Numbered from the stretch's first letter, positions 18,454-27,842 are shown. The stretch: 64,000 bases of DNA from CAYRAV01 sp964422365 (GCA_964422365.1 CAYRAV010000010.1:1-64000), one strand, 5' to 3'. A program made the numbers and translations. The notes: generated from the sequence alone by a model not told the origin.

Positions 18454-19299
18454 ATGAAAGTATTAGTGACAGGAGTGAAAGGGCAGTTAGGTTATGATGT
18501 GATGAAGTGTCTGGCAGAGAGAAACATAGAGGCAGTAGGTGCAGATATAGAAGAATTTGATATTACAGATTATGAGCAGACAAGAACATTTATCATAAAT
18601 GCAAAACCTGATGCAGTGATACACTGTTCTGCATATACTGCGGTAGATAAGGCAGAAGAGAATCTGGAATTATGTGAAAAAGTAAATGCAGAGGGACCGG
18701 AAAACATTGCAAAGGTATGTAAAGAATTAGATGCAAAAATGATATATATCAGCACAGATTATGTATTTCCAGGGGATGGAGAACATTTCTATGAGACAGA
18801 AGATGAAAAAAAACCATTAGGTGTATATGGAAGTACAAAATTAAAAGGAGAACTGGCAGTACAGAAGTTATTGGAAAAGTATTTTATTATTCGTGTTTCA
18901 TGGGTATTTGGAAAAAATGGTAATAATTTTGTAAAGACAATGATTCGGCTTGGAAAAGAAAAAGAAGAGATAACAGTGGTAGGGGATCAAATTGGTTCTC
19001 CGACTTATACAAAAGATCTGGCACCGCTTCTCTGCGATATGGTAGTGACAGAGAAGTATGGTGTCTATCATGCAACCAATGAAGGCATCTGTTCATGGGC
19101 AGAATTTGCAGAGAAGATTATGGAATATGGCGGCTGTAAGGCAAAGATTAAAGCGATTACAACTGAAGAATATGGTGCAAAAGCACCAAGACCTAAAAAC
19201 TCAAGAATGTCAAAAGAAAAGTTAACAGCAAATGGTTTCCATAAACTTCCTACATGGGAAGATGCACTAAAACGTTATATAGAAGAAATCGCAGAGTAA
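18454..19299 (+). CDS. rfbD: dTDP-4-dehydrorhamnose reductase
   Basis: 281 residues, a short-chain dehydrogenase fold. It carries out the last step of dTDP-L-rhamnose synthesis using NAD(P)H. Seen: nucleotide-binding VTGVKGQLGYDV at the N-terminus, CSAYTAVDKAEE, STDYVFPGDG, the catalytic YGSTKLKGE (Tyr/Lys about 130), and WVFGKNGNNFVKTM. The ATG at 18454 follows GGAGGA; an upstream in-frame ATG at 18397 has no ribosome site and adds a non-conserved extension. Other rml genes are not in view. A long hairpin terminator follows. Confidence 0.93.
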   Translation: MKVLVTGVKGQLGYDVMKCLAERNIEAVGADIEEFDITDYEQTRTFIINAKPDAVIHCSAYTAVDKAEENLELCEKVNAEGPENIAKVCKELDAKMIYISTDYVFPGDGEHFYETEDEKKPLGVYGSTKLKGELAVQKLLEKYFIIRVSWVFGKNGNNFVKTMIRLGKEKEEITVVGDQIGSPTYTKDLAPLLCDMVVTEKYGVYHATNEGICSWAEFAEKIMEYGGCKAKIKAITTEEYGAKAPRPKNSRMSKEKLTANGFHKLPTWEDALKRYIEEIAE

Positions 19300-19370
19300 A
19301 GAGGCAGGTTCTATGTAAAAAAGATGCTAGAAAATGAATATAACTTGTCTTGTTAATAAAATAAAAAAAT

Positions 19371-19484
19371 AGATGGGACTGCCGTATTAAGTCAAAATCA
19401 TACCATATATAGTTGATGATATCTCAGCTATAAACGATATGTGGTATCATTTGAATTTAATGCGGCAGTTCCATCTGTTTTTTA
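19371..19484 (+). terminator. Very long imperfect hairpin with T run after rfbD
   Basis: The 5' arm starts AGATGGGACTGCCGTATTAA (19371), the 3' arm ends AATGCGGCAGTTCCATCT (19476), and pairing continues inwards through CATACCATAT/ATGTGGTATC, giving arms of roughly 45 nt, followed by TTTTTT. It serves as a terminator, but its size suggests it derives from a palindromic insertion. Confidence 0.7.
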
Positions 19485-19992
19485 TTCCTGTGGTAATGAG
19501 ATTGCCGGTCTGTATTTCTATTCGTTTCGAATTTAATCCCAAAATCGTAACAGTTTAGCCATGCCATTTATAATTTACCAGAATGTACATTATTACCAAA
19601 AAATTTATGGTTTGTCTGGTGAATTATTCATGTTGGGCGTCCGCCCTATAGAAACAATTGTAAAATATGCTCTTAGTGAGAAAGCTCCCACGTCCATATT
19701 TTACAACTGTTTCTGCATGGCTGAACTGTTATCCAAAATCTAGTAAAAAGCCAATTCTTTATACTTGAGTCTATCAATTTTTGTCTGCCTTACCTATCTG
19801 ACAAAATTATCCTGCTGTTGAAATAGTGATACATTGTTAAATATATTCATGTTAAATAGTTATAATAAATATAAAACATTTTATGCAAGGAAGTCAGAAA
19901 AAGTAAGGAAAAAGTCAGAAAAAAGTGAAAAAATATTAAAACCTGATTCAGAAATCAAGAGTAAAATATAGTATAAAAAGGAGTACAATGTT
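19485..19992. other. Gap with a family-2 repeat element and the leader of the GT-C gene
   Basis: It holds the family-2 element at 19549-19730 and a purine-rich stretch (about 19875-19985) ending in AAAAGGAG, the ribosome site of the following gene. No other gene is seen. Confidence 0.6.
19549..19730 (+). mobile_element. Family-2 palindromic element, copy 1
   Basis: 182 bp with inverted ends AACAGTTTAGCCATGC and GCATGGCTGAACTGTT (15 of 16 pairing). The interior CGTCCGCCCTATAGAAACAA is shared with the copy at 29079-29258. This copy has an extra internal hairpin (AAAATATGCTCTTAGTGAGA...) not in the other. No coding capacity. Confidence 0.8.
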
Positions 19993-22233
19993 ATGAAACA
20001 ATATCAGAAGACAGGAAAAATATTTTTACAATTTGTGTTATATGCATTCATTGCGTTGACAGTAGCTGCATTTGTAATGGGGATAGCAACATTTGAAGAA
20101 AAGATGACACTGGTACAGAAAAAATCTATATTGATTTTAAATGGAATACAGATTTATTTTTTCGTTTGTGCAATTTTGTTTTTCTATATAAAAGTAATTG
20201 GAAAATGCCAGAAACGAACCAGAATCTTTTTCAGAATGTTGATTATTCTAATGATTTTTTTGTTGCAAATAATTTGTCTTACAGGACTTGGAAAAATAAC
20301 TTTAACATCGGATTCTTTTAAAGTTACAGATATGGCAGCAGATATGGCAAATAATACAGGCGGAATAATGAATAATCTTGTATCGGATGAAGTTACACTG
20401 GGATATTTTGCACGATACGAAAATAACCATTTTTTTACGATACTGTTATATTATTATTTTTGTATTATAAAATTTTTTGGAGGAAATCAATTTATAGAAG
20501 CCGCGAGAATATTAAATGTCATTATGCTGGACTTGGGCATTGTGCTTTCTTATCTTGCTGCACGAAAAATGTGGGGAAATAAGAGGGCAGATGTTGTGTT
20601 ATTGCTGGCTGCTTTATCACCTACCACATATTTATGGTTATTCTGGAGTTACACCAATACATTTAGTATTCCATTTGTAATGGGAATTTTATTGCTATAC
20701 CTGTATGCAAAAGATACGAAGAGCACACAGGGCATGGCGGTTTATGGGATTGGAATGGGAATATTAAGTATTATTGGCTATTTTGTGCGTCCTACTACTA
20801 TTATTCCTATTATTGCAGTATTTCTTATGCAGATTTTGTTTCGGGCTAAGATGGACAAAGAAAATCTGAAAAAAACCCTTATTTGGATGGTAAGTTTTGG
20901 GTGTGCCATAATTTTGGGAACGGGAGTGATTACAGTAGTAAGAAAATCGCATTTGATGGATCCTTTCGGTCAAGGCAGATTTCCAATTACGCACTGGCTT
21001 ATGATGGGAGTCTCAGACGAGGGTGGATTTAATGTGAATGATCTTAACTATACCTTGCAGTTTGACACAGTAGAAGAAAAGAATCAGGCAGATATAATAA
21101 AAATAAAACAGCGTTTGAAGGAGAAAGGTCCGGTGGGGCTGGCGATTCATGCAGTAAAAAAATTAGGAAGGACTTATGGAAATGGTGTAGATAATTTCAC
21201 ACAGCAGGCAGCCTATGCAGAAAAACAAACAAAACTCTATCTCTATGTATATGGGGAAAAAAATGACTGGCTTATTATATATTGTAATAGTTTCAGGCTG
21301 GTCACATTGTCGCTGACTGTAATTATGGCAGTAGAAATGCTGAAAAGAAAAAGAGTAAAAGATATTTTTGCATATGCACTTACTCTATTTGGAAGTATGT
21401 TGTTTTTTATTATATGGGAGGCAAATAAAAAATATGGAATTTCTTTTCAGTATGTAATGTTACTTTTGGCAGGAGGTGCTGTAATCACACTTAATGAAAG
21501 AGAAATATTATTGGATAAGTGGTCTGCTCATAAAGATACAAAGATGCAATTTATAAGGCGGGGAAAAGTTGTATTATGCGGAATGGGGATTGTTGTGACA
21601 ATGCTTTCATTATTATCAGGTTATAGGGCATATACAATGGAGCAATATCAATATTCAAAAAAAATTGTGAATCTGGAACCGCAGCCTAAAAATATAAAAA
21701 ATGTGATAAAAGAAGGGAAAGTACTAGAACAGGGTTTTGCAGCAAATCAGCCTTTTGATGAACTGATAGTATTTACAGAGCCGCATAACAAATATAGTAC
21801 AAAGAAAAAAGCAAAGTATAAAATCAGTATATTCAATGGAGATGGAGAGAGATTAGTATCAAAGATTGTTGGAAGAAAAACAAAAATGAAGGACAAGACA
21901 TTAAAAATAAAGTTTTCAAAGATATATCCGAAGAAAGAAGAAACAGAACAATTTTTTATTAGAATCGAGGGATACAAAGGGGAAGAAGATTTTCTGGCAT
22001 TTCGTATGCTTTCTTATCAAGAAGAAGATAAGTATGAAAGCGGAATCTTAAAAATAAACAGTCAGGATGTAAAGGGGGATTTGGCATTTCGCATTATAAA
22101 TAAATGTGAGGAAACATACCTCTCAAAAAAGGTATACTTTGTGGCAGGCGGAGTAGTCTTGTTACTGGAAATGATTTTCTTGTTAGGAACGATAAAAGCA
22201 GCAAAATTTAATTGGAAGAGTATTGGAAAATAA
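19993..22233 (+). CDS. Polytopic membrane protein, GT-C (ArnT/PMT-like) glycosyltransferase family
   Basis: 746 residues with roughly ten membrane helices up to about residue 510, then a soluble extracytoplasmic domain (about 540-710) and a final helix (about 715-737). The first large loop with an acidic stretch (SDSFKVTDMAADMAN) followed by ARYENNHFFTILLYYYF, and the later SPTTYLWLFWSYTNTFSIPF, resemble lipid-linked-sugar glycosyltransferases of the GT39/GT83 type. The acceptor is probably a cell-surface polymer (inference). AAAAGGAG precedes the ATG by 9 bp. Rhamnose reductase upstream is compatible with envelope glycan work. Confidence 0.7.
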   Translation: MKQYQKTGKIFLQFVLYAFIALTVAAFVMGIATFEEKMTLVQKKSILILNGIQIYFFVCAILFFYIKVIGKCQKRTRIFFRMLIILMIFLLQIICLTGLGKITLTSDSFKVTDMAADMANNTGGIMNNLVSDEVTLGYFARYENNHFFTILLYYYFCIIKFFGGNQFIEAARILNVIMLDLGIVLSYLAARKMWGNKRADVVLLLAALSPTTYLWLFWSYTNTFSIPFVMGILLLYLYAKDTKSTQGMAVYGIGMGILSIIGYFVRPTTIIPIIAVFLMQILFRAKMDKENLKKTLIWMVSFGCAIILGTGVITVVRKSHLMDPFGQGRFPITHWLMMGVSDEGGFNVNDLNYTLQFDTVEEKNQADIIKIKQRLKEKGPVGLAIHAVKKLGRTYGNGVDNFTQQAAYAEKQTKLYLYVYGEKNDWLIIYCNSFRLVTLSLTVIMAVEMLKRKRVKDIFAYALTLFGSMLFFIIWEANKKYGISFQYVMLLLAGGAVITLNEREILLDKWSAHKDTKMQFIRRGKVVLCGMGIVVTMLSLLSGYRAYTMEQYQYSKKIVNLEPQPKNIKNVIKEGKVLEQGFAANQPFDELIVFTEPHNKYSTKKKAKYKISIFNGDGERLVSKIVGRKTKMKDKTLKIKFSKIYPKKEETEQFFIRIEGYKGEEDFLAFRMLSYQEEDKYESGILKINSQDVKGDLAFRIINKCEETYLSKKVYFVAGGVVLLLEMIFLLGTIKAAKFNWKSIGK

Positions 22234-22338
22234 AATTTTAATAGGATTTTAATAGGATTTGGCTGGTATTCTATGTTATAATGGTCGAAAAGAATCTTTA
22301 TCCACCAAAGCAGACAGGCAAAGGAAAGGGGCACCATT

Positions 22339-22839
22339 ATGACAAAAGGACAGTTTTTAGAGGAACTTCGATGTGCATTAAAGGGCGAATTGCCCGAAAA
22401 TGAGATTAATGCGAATGTGGCATACTATAATGACTATATTATGGAAAGTATGCAGCGGGGAAGGACAGAACAGCAGGTTTTTGAAGAACTGGGAAGCCCG
22501 CAATGGATTGCAAGGACAATTGTCAGCAGTTATGAAGCGGATAGAACCTATGACAGCAGTGGAGATAGTTATCAAGAAACATTTTACCAAAGTGGAAGAG
22601 AATTTAATAATAGAGGAGAGAGAAAAATGGACAGAAGAAGAAAACATATGGAAAAGTTAGCAGATTATATGGTGCAGGGATTCCCGTGGTATTATAAAGC
22701 GGCAGGAATTGTCATGCTTGTGGTTGTATTGGCAGTTTTATGTTATATTGGAGCTTTTATCACAAAGATGATCGTTCAGATTGCAGTGCCATTATTGCTG
22801 CTCTATATACTATGGAGTATCTTCTTTAGAAAAAAATGA
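22339..22839 (+). CDS. DUF1700 (HAAS) domain membrane protein
   Basis: 166 residues. The N-terminal HAAS-type domain (FLEELRCALKGELPENEINA, YYNDYIMESMQRGRTEQQVFEELGSP, residues 5-55) is typical of DUF1700 proteins, which usually sit next to PadR regulators; none is adjacent here. A polar Ser/Arg-rich linker leads to two close hydrophobic segments (about 118-160). AAGGGG lies upstream. Function is unknown, possibly membrane-stress sensing by analogy to relatives. Confidence 0.82.
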   Translation: MTKGQFLEELRCALKGELPENEINANVAYYNDYIMESMQRGRTEQQVFEELGSPQWIARTIVSSYEADRTYDSSGDSYQETFYQSGREFNNRGERKMDRRRKHMEKLADYMVQGFPWYYKAAGIVMLVVVLAVLCYIGAFITKMIVQIAVPLLLLYILWSIFFRKK

Positions 22840-22870
22840 CACTGGTAAGGGGGAGCCAAACCAGTGTCAT
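22837..22870 (+). terminator. Perfect hairpin at the DUF1700 stop codon
   Basis: TGACACTGGT (its TGA is the stop codon) and ACCAGTGTCA enclose a 13-nt loop. A-rich sequence lies before it and no T run after it, so it would work better as a terminator for leftward transcription. Confidence 0.55.
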
Positions 22871-23004
22871 TGAGGGGAGTATAAATAATTAATAAGGGGT
22901 TATATAGTGTGCGAATTAGAATTCTTTTGAAGGGTGAACTCTTAACACGTGTTTTATTATAGTACAAAACCTCACAAAATGCAACAAAAAAAATAGTGCA
23001 AATT

Positions 23005-23033
23005 TTGGTTGTAAATTGTAGAAAATTTATAAT
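23005..23033 (+). promoter_or_regulatory. Promoter of the Asn/Ser/Thr-rich protein gene
   Basis: TTGGTT (23005-23010), 17-bp spacer, TATAAT (23028-23033), 67 bp before the start codon. Confidence 0.6.
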
Positions 23034-23100
23034 GAATATTTTGAAAAAAAATGAACATAATAAATTCTGTACTAAAAATTAATCTTTAGGAGGAAAAATT

Positions 23101-23397
23101 ATGTCTAAAAATTATACTGATGGCTACAAAGATGCCTCAAATGCAAGCAATTCACAAAACGCATCAAATTCACAAAACGCATCAAATTCACAAAATGCAA
23201 CAGATAGCAGCAAGAATAGTTATCGCAATGCCAATAACTCTACAGGACAAAACAGCTATCGTGATGCAAGTAACACAGCAGAGAGAAATAGTTACAAAGA
23301 TTCCACAAATACAACAAAAGAAAGAAACAGTGCAAAAGATTCTACAAAAAATACAACAAAGAATAGCACAAGCAATGCATCAAACTGTACAAAATAA
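23101..23397 (+). CDS. Low-complexity Asn/Ser/Thr/Lys-rich small protein
   Basis: 98 residues, no signal peptide, no hydrophobic segment. About two thirds of residues are Asn, Ser, Thr or Lys. Tandem units: six-residue SQNASN three times near residues 18-35, then longer NSYRDASN/NSYKDSTN units. A single Cys lies near the end (NASNCTK). A strong AGGAGG sits 7 bp before the ATG, with its own promoter and a good terminator 30 bp after the stop, so it is a monocistronic and probably well-expressed unit. It would be disordered and heat-stable, as hydrophilins or some spore proteins are; this is inference and I do not recognise a family. Confidence 0.75.
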   Translation: MSKNYTDGYKDASNASNSQNASNSQNASNSQNATDSSKNSYRNANNSTGQNSYRDASNTAERNSYKDSTNTTKERNSAKDSTKNTTKNSTSNASNCTK

Positions 23398-23427
23398 AAA
23401 AATTCAAAATCAAACACTTTAATATCA

Positions 23428-23467
23428 AAAAGGAGTTGCCGGCAGATGAGCGACAGCTCCTTTTTGT
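23428..23467 (+). terminator. Terminator after the Asn/Ser/Thr-rich protein
   Basis: AAAAAGGAGTTGCCG pairs with CGACAGCTCCTTTTT; it ends in a T run. Confidence 0.85.
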
Positions 23468-23566
23468 AATAGTATAATTATGATAGAGGATGGGCACCAT
23501 AACTGTAATACTTTTTGGTACATAAAGAAAATGTCTGCATATCATAGAAGTGGGAAGGTGATTTTT

Positions 23567-23878
23567 ATGAAGTTTAAAACAATTTCACCGGAACAGGTGG
23601 GAAGATATGCAGAATGGAATGTAGTAGTTATTGTGGACTTGCGTACAGAGGAAGAATATAAACGAGGCCATATTCTAAAGGCAGTAAATATCCCTTATGA
23701 ATGTATCGCAGAGGACAAAATCTGTCTTTGTAAAAATAGAGTATACCTCTTTTATTGTGAGAGAGGAAATTTAAGCCTGCATACAGCATGGCATTTAAGT
23801 GAACAGGGATATCATGTCATGAATATGTATGGAGGAATAAAAAATTATAAAGGCGAATTATCCATTGACGAGTCGTAA
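23567..23878 (+). CDS. Single-domain rhodanese-like protein
   Basis: 103 residues from the ATG at 23567 (GGGAAGGTG upstream). Rhodanese signatures: VVVIVDLRTEEEYKRGHI (active-site fold start), AVNIPYE, and the catalytic loop YCERGNLS, which keeps the cysteine that carries persulfide. C-terminal YHVMNMYGGIKNY is the usual last helix region. Cytosolic; likely sulfur transfer, partner unknown. Confidence 0.9.
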   Translation: MKFKTISPEQVGRYAEWNVVVIVDLRTEEEYKRGHILKAVNIPYECIAEDKICLCKNRVYLFYCERGNLSLHTAWHLSEQGYHVMNMYGGIKNYKGELSIDES

Positions 23879-23926
23879 AAATTATTTCATAATGTAGGAG
23901 TAAGAAAAAAACAAAGGAGTAAATCA

Positions 23927-25108
23927 ATGAAACAATATGAATTTATTGCACCATGCCATTTTGGCTTAGAGGCAGTATTAAAAAGAGAACTTACGGATTT
24001 AGGATATGAAATCGTTCAGGTAGAAGATGGAAAAGTAACATTTAAAGGAGAGATAGAAACCATCTGTCGTGCGAATATATTTCTTCGCACGACAGAAAGG
24101 GTATTATTAAAGGCAGCAAAATTCAAGGCGGAAACTTTTGATGAGTTATTTGAGAAAACAAAAGCCATTCCATGGGAACAATGGATACCAGAAAATGGGA
24201 AATTTTGGGTAACAAAGGCTGCTTCTGTAAAAAGCAAGTTGTTTAGTTCTTCTGACATTCAATCTATTATAAAAAAAGCTGTAGTGGAGAGGATGAAATC
24301 CTGCTATAAAGTAAACTGGTTTGAAGAGAATGGAGCAAAATTTCCGCTTCGAGTCAGTATTTTAAAAGATGAAGTAACCATTGGACTGGATACAACAGGA
24401 GAATCTCTACATAAAAGAGGATACAGAAAGCTGACAAGCAAAGCACCAATTACGGAAACACTGGCAGCAGCACTTATTTTATTAACCCCATGGAAAAGAG
24501 ATAGAATATTAGTAGATCCATTTTGTGGATGTGGTACAATTCCAATTGAAGCAGCCATGATAGGAGCTAATATTGCACCTGGAATGAATCGTTCCTTTCT
24601 GTCGGAAGATTGGACAAATCTTATTCCCAAAAAAGCATGGTACGAAGTAATTGAAGAAGCAGAAAATAACATTATCCGTGATGTAGAGATGAATATTCAA
24701 GGGTATGACATAGATGGCAGCATTATAAAAGCGGCAAGAGAAAATGCAAGGCAGGCAGGAGTGGACGAATATATCCATTTTCAGGAAAGAGCGATGAAAG
24801 ACTTGCGGAATCCAAAAAAATATGGTTTTATTATTACAAATCCACCATATGGGGAAAGATTGGAAGAAAAAGCAGGTATGCCTGCATTATATCAAAGTAT
24901 TGGAGAAACATTTGGTGCTCTGGACAGTTGGTCGTATTATATTATTACAGCCTTTGAAGAGGCACAGAACTATATAGGAAAGAAAGCTACAAAAAACAGA
25001 AAAATATATAATGGAATGATGAAAACATATTTTTATCAGTATATGGGACCAAAACCGCCAAGAAGGACAAGGGGAGAACAGAGTGCAGATATACTGGAGA
25101 GGAAATAA
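23927..25108 (+). CDS. THUMP-domain class I rRNA methyltransferase (RlmL/YpsC-like)
   Basis: 393 residues. N-terminal ferredoxin-like and THUMP domains (about 1-160: FIAPCHFGLEAVLKRELTDL, EDGKVTFKG) bind RNA; the Rossmann methyltransferase domain (about 165-380) has LVDPFCGCGTIPIEAA (S-adenosylmethionine site) and the ITNPPYGER catalytic NPPY motif for N2-guanine methylation. Known relatives modify 23S rRNA. The start follows AAAGGAG. Family assignment is firm; the exact rRNA position is inferred. Confidence 0.93.
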   Translation: MKQYEFIAPCHFGLEAVLKRELTDLGYEIVQVEDGKVTFKGEIETICRANIFLRTTERVLLKAAKFKAETFDELFEKTKAIPWEQWIPENGKFWVTKAASVKSKLFSSSDIQSIIKKAVVERMKSCYKVNWFEENGAKFPLRVSILKDEVTIGLDTTGESLHKRGYRKLTSKAPITETLAAALILLTPWKRDRILVDPFCGCGTIPIEAAMIGANIAPGMNRSFLSEDWTNLIPKKAWYEVIEEAENNIIRDVEMNIQGYDIDGSIIKAARENARQAGVDEYIHFQERAMKDLRNPKKYGFIITNPPYGERLEEKAGMPALYQSIGETFGALDSWSYYIITAFEEAQNYIGKKATKNRKIYNGMMKTYFYQYMGPKPPRRTRGEQSADILERK

Positions 25109-25113
25109 ACAGA

Positions 25114-25349
25114 GCTGTAAGTATGTTGGAAAATTGATTGTCACAAGATGTGTATCACAATTTGTGGGGGATTTGTTCCAAAGTTATGAGGTGCAGCGGG
25201 CAGCATTGAATGAATTTGGAACAAATTTACATACTTTATCGGACAAAGTCCGCCAGCCTGGATAGGCATGTGGACTGCGGTATGACCGAATGGGTACGCA
25301 AAGTGGGGCATGAAGATTGTGGCAATGAATTTAAAAACACGCTCTAGTG
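25114..25349 (+). mobile_element. MITE-like element (family 1), copy C
   Basis: 236 bp; right end TTTAAAAACACGCTCTAGTG is well kept, left end (GTAAGTATGTTGGAAAATTG) is decayed. The interior matches copies at 6808 and 44748 but has about 65 bp extra (around 25230-25290, CGGACAAAGTCCG and GCGGTATGACCGAATGGGTA) that resembles parts of the element at 29079-29258. It fills the gap between the rRNA methyltransferase and the amidase. Confidence 0.75.
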
Positions 25350-25385
25350 TATAATTAAGATAAGATTATCAGAAAGAGTAATGAT

Positions 25386-26642
25386 ATGAATGAAGAACAG
25401 TTGAGAAAATTAGCAGCATATTCTGTTATTTTTATGATGATTGTGGCAATGTGTGGAATATATGTTAATCATTACTATTCCATAGAGGCAGCAGATACGA
25501 TCAATGTGGATGCAGGAATGAACCTTAAGAATCTATCAAAGTGTATGCAGCAGATTGTGACAGCAGCATTAAAAGAGATACAGCAAAATGCGGCAACGAA
25601 CACGATACAGCTGGAGCGTACAGAAGAGATTGAAAAAAAACTGGGGAAACATTACATCAAAATAAAAAGGACAGATCAGGAAATAAAAGATATTACATTA
25701 GTAGATATGTATGAACAGCAAAAAATAGCAGTTTTATTTCGGGACAAGCAGTCAGAAGAACATACAATGGATATAAAGACTACAGATATCAGCTTGGTCA
25801 GGGAAGGCAGAGAATATAGCTATGATGCAAAAAACGAGAAATATCCGGAAATAGTAAAAGATATAAAAATATTTACTGGTTTGGAGAAAGATGAAAACTC
25901 TAAAGTTATCTACAACAAAATGCTGGAAATTGCTAATTCAGGCAGAAGAATAGAGGCAGCGAAAGTATGCTGCAGAGTGGAAATACAATTAAATGAAGTT
26001 TATGCCTATGATCTTTATGCAGACCAGGAATATATTTATATAAATGTACAGCCATTAAGGGAAGTTTACGATAGTATTATTGTTATTGATGCAGGACATG
26101 GTGGAAAAGATACTGGAACTGGTGCGATAACAGGAAAAGAGACAGAAAAGGATATTAATTTAGCCATTGTAAAGAGATTAAGTAAATATCTAGAGCAGGA
26201 AGAGAAAATTAAAGTATATTATACTCGTTTAACAGATAAAGGAGTATCATTAGAAGGCAGAGTGTCCCTTGCTAATACATTAGGGGCAGACTTGTTCTTA
26301 AGTGTACATTGCAATTCCAGTGACGAAGCACCTGTGGCAAGCGGAATAGAAGTGCTCTATAAAAATGAAGGAGAAGAGAAGGAAGCATCTAAAAAGTTTG
26401 CAAAGATAATATTAAATCATTTAATAGAAAACACAGGAAGAAAAAAGAGAAGGATTTTAAAAGGTAATCATATATACATAATAAGAAATGCAAATATGCC
26501 GGTTGCATTGGCAGAATTGGGATTTTTAGATGATGCCAGCGATTTGTTTTTTGTGAAAAGCGAGGAAGGGCAGGATGCTCTGGCAAAGGGAATGTATGAG
26601 GGGATTTTAGAAATGTTGTCAAAAATGGGCAGTGTGGAATAG
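25386..26642 (+). CDS. N-acetylmuramoyl-L-alanine amidase (Amidase_3)
   Basis: 418 residues. An N-terminal membrane helix (about 10-28) anchors it outside the cell. The unknown middle region (about 40-225) is followed by the zinc amidase domain (about 230-415): VIDAGHGGKDTG (Zn His), GKETEKDINLA (Zn Glu), LSVHCNSSD (Zn His), VALAELGFLDD (catalytic Glu). It cleaves the bond between muramic acid and the stem peptide. It leads the cluster with rdgB and a YfcE-type gene; spacing to rdgB is 23 bp, so cotranscription is likely. Confidence 0.94.
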   Translation: MNEEQLRKLAAYSVIFMMIVAMCGIYVNHYYSIEAADTINVDAGMNLKNLSKCMQQIVTAALKEIQQNAATNTIQLERTEEIEKKLGKHYIKIKRTDQEIKDITLVDMYEQQKIAVLFRDKQSEEHTMDIKTTDISLVREGREYSYDAKNEKYPEIVKDIKIFTGLEKDENSKVIYNKMLEIANSGRRIEAAKVCCRVEIQLNEVYAYDLYADQEYIYINVQPLREVYDSIIVIDAGHGGKDTGTGAITGKETEKDINLAIVKRLSKYLEQEEKIKVYYTRLTDKGVSLEGRVSLANTLGADLFLSVHCNSSDEAPVASGIEVLYKNEGEEKEASKKFAKIILNHLIENTGRKKRRILKGNHIYIIRNANMPVALAELGFLDDASDLFFVKSEEGQDALAKGMYEGILEMLSKMGSVE

Positions 26643-26665
26643 CAACAGGAAAGGAAAGATTAGAA

Positions 26666-27256
26666 ATGAAGATTATATTTGCGACAGGGAATCAAGGGAA
26701 AATGAAAGAAGTGAAAATGATACTATCAGATTTAGGCTGTGAAATTCTATCCATGAAAGAAGCAGGCATTGACATAGATATTGTGGAGGACGGAAAAACA
26801 TTTGAAGAGAATGCCATGATAAAAGCACAGGCAGTAGCGAAACTGCAGAAAGCGATTGTACTAGCAGATGATTCGGGACTAGAAGTAGATTACCTGAACA
26901 AAGAGCCTGGAATCTATTCCTCCCGGTATTTAGGGGAGGATACTTCCTATGATGAAAAAAACAGATATATTATAAAGCAGCTAGAGGGTGTGAATAAGGA
27001 AAAGAGAACAGCACGTTTTGTTTGTGCTATTGCAGGTATTATGCCAGATGGAGAAACATTTACAACAAGAGCAGCCATAGAGGGATATATTGGAACAGAA
27101 GCCAAAGGAAACAATGGATTTGGCTATGATCCTATTTTTTATGTGCCGGAATATCATTGTACCACTGCTGAATTGACATTGGAGCAGAAAAATAAAATTA
27201 GCCATAGAGGAAAAGCATTGCAAAAGGCAAAACAGGAGATAAAAAAACTGTTGTAA
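26666..27256 (+). CDS. rdgB: XTP/dITP pyrophosphatase (RdgB/HAM1)
   Basis: 196 residues, full length. It hydrolyses non-canonical purine triphosphates to monophosphates in the cytosol. Signatures: IIFATGNQGKMKEVK at the N-terminus, FEENAMIKAQAVAK, ADDSGLEVD, EGYIGTEAKGNNGFGYDPIF, ISHRGKALQKAK at the end. Start ATG at 26666 after GGAAAGGAAAG. Usually next to a YfcE phosphodiesterase in Clostridia, as here. Confidence 0.96.
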   Translation: MKIIFATGNQGKMKEVKMILSDLGCEILSMKEAGIDIDIVEDGKTFEENAMIKAQAVAKLQKAIVLADDSGLEVDYLNKEPGIYSSRYLGEDTSYDEKNRYIIKQLEGVNKEKRTARFVCAIAGIMPDGETFTTRAAIEGYIGTEAKGNNGFGYDPIFYVPEYHCTTAELTLEQKNKISHRGKALQKAKQEIKKLL

Positions 27257-27356
27257 AAATTTATGGCTTATTTTCTATGGACAGAATTTAAAATGTCTTA
27301 TAAAACATTTTATGAAATGGAAAATACAATGTGAAAAAATAAAAGGAGAAGAAAAA

Positions 27357-27842
27357 ATGAAAGTTTTAATAGTCAGCGATTCGCATGGGAGAAATCTACA
27401 TTTAAATCGTGTGATGGAAAAGGAAAAAGATGTGGATTTAATGATTCATTTAGGTGATCTGGAGGGAACAGAAGATTATTTAGAAGAGATTGCACCATAT
27501 CCGGTATATATGGTAGCAGGGAATAATGATTATTTTTCACAGATAGACAGAGAAAAGATTGTAGAGATAGGACCATATAAAGTGTTTATTACTCATGGAC
27601 ACCGTTATGGAGTACATTCAGGTACAGAAACAATTAAAGAGGCAGGAAAAGGACTAGGAGTTGATATTGTCATGTTTGGGCATACACATGTACCCGTAAT
27701 TGATGATAGTACAGATGTACTTGCAATTAATCCGGGAAGCATTAGTTATCCAAGACAAGAAGATAAAATGCCTACGTATGCTATTATGAATATTGATAAG
27801 GAAGGCGGCATTGAATGCTGTATTTGCAGGGTCTCAGAGTGA
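27357..27842 (+). CDS. YfcE/MJ0936-type metallophosphodiesterase
   Basis: 161 residues from the ATG at 27357, preceded by AAAAGGAG; the upstream in-frame extension lacks a ribosome site. All metal-binding motifs of calcineurin-like phosphoesterases are present: SDSHG, HLGDLEG, GNNDYF, THGHRYG, GHTHVP. The substrate in vivo is unknown in the family. It forms a unit with rdgB. Confidence 0.93.
   Translation: MKVLIVSDSHGRNLHLNRVMEKEKDVDLMIHLGDLEGTEDYLEEIAPYPVYMVAGNNDYFSQIDREKIVEIGPYKVFITHGHRYGVHSGTETIKEAGKGLGVDIVMFGHTHVPVIDDSTDVLAINPGSISYPRQEDKMPTYAIMNIDKEGGIECCICRVSE

Noticed and set aside
19561..19743. 60-codon reading frame
   Set aside because: It lies entirely within the family-2 palindromic element, has no ribosome site, and the equivalent frame in the other copy is different.
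25270..25320. Sequence resembling part of a c-di-GMP riboswitch (GCAAAG and G-rich)
   Set aside because: It is the interior of a MITE copy also found at other loci, without the riboswitch core or flanking stems.
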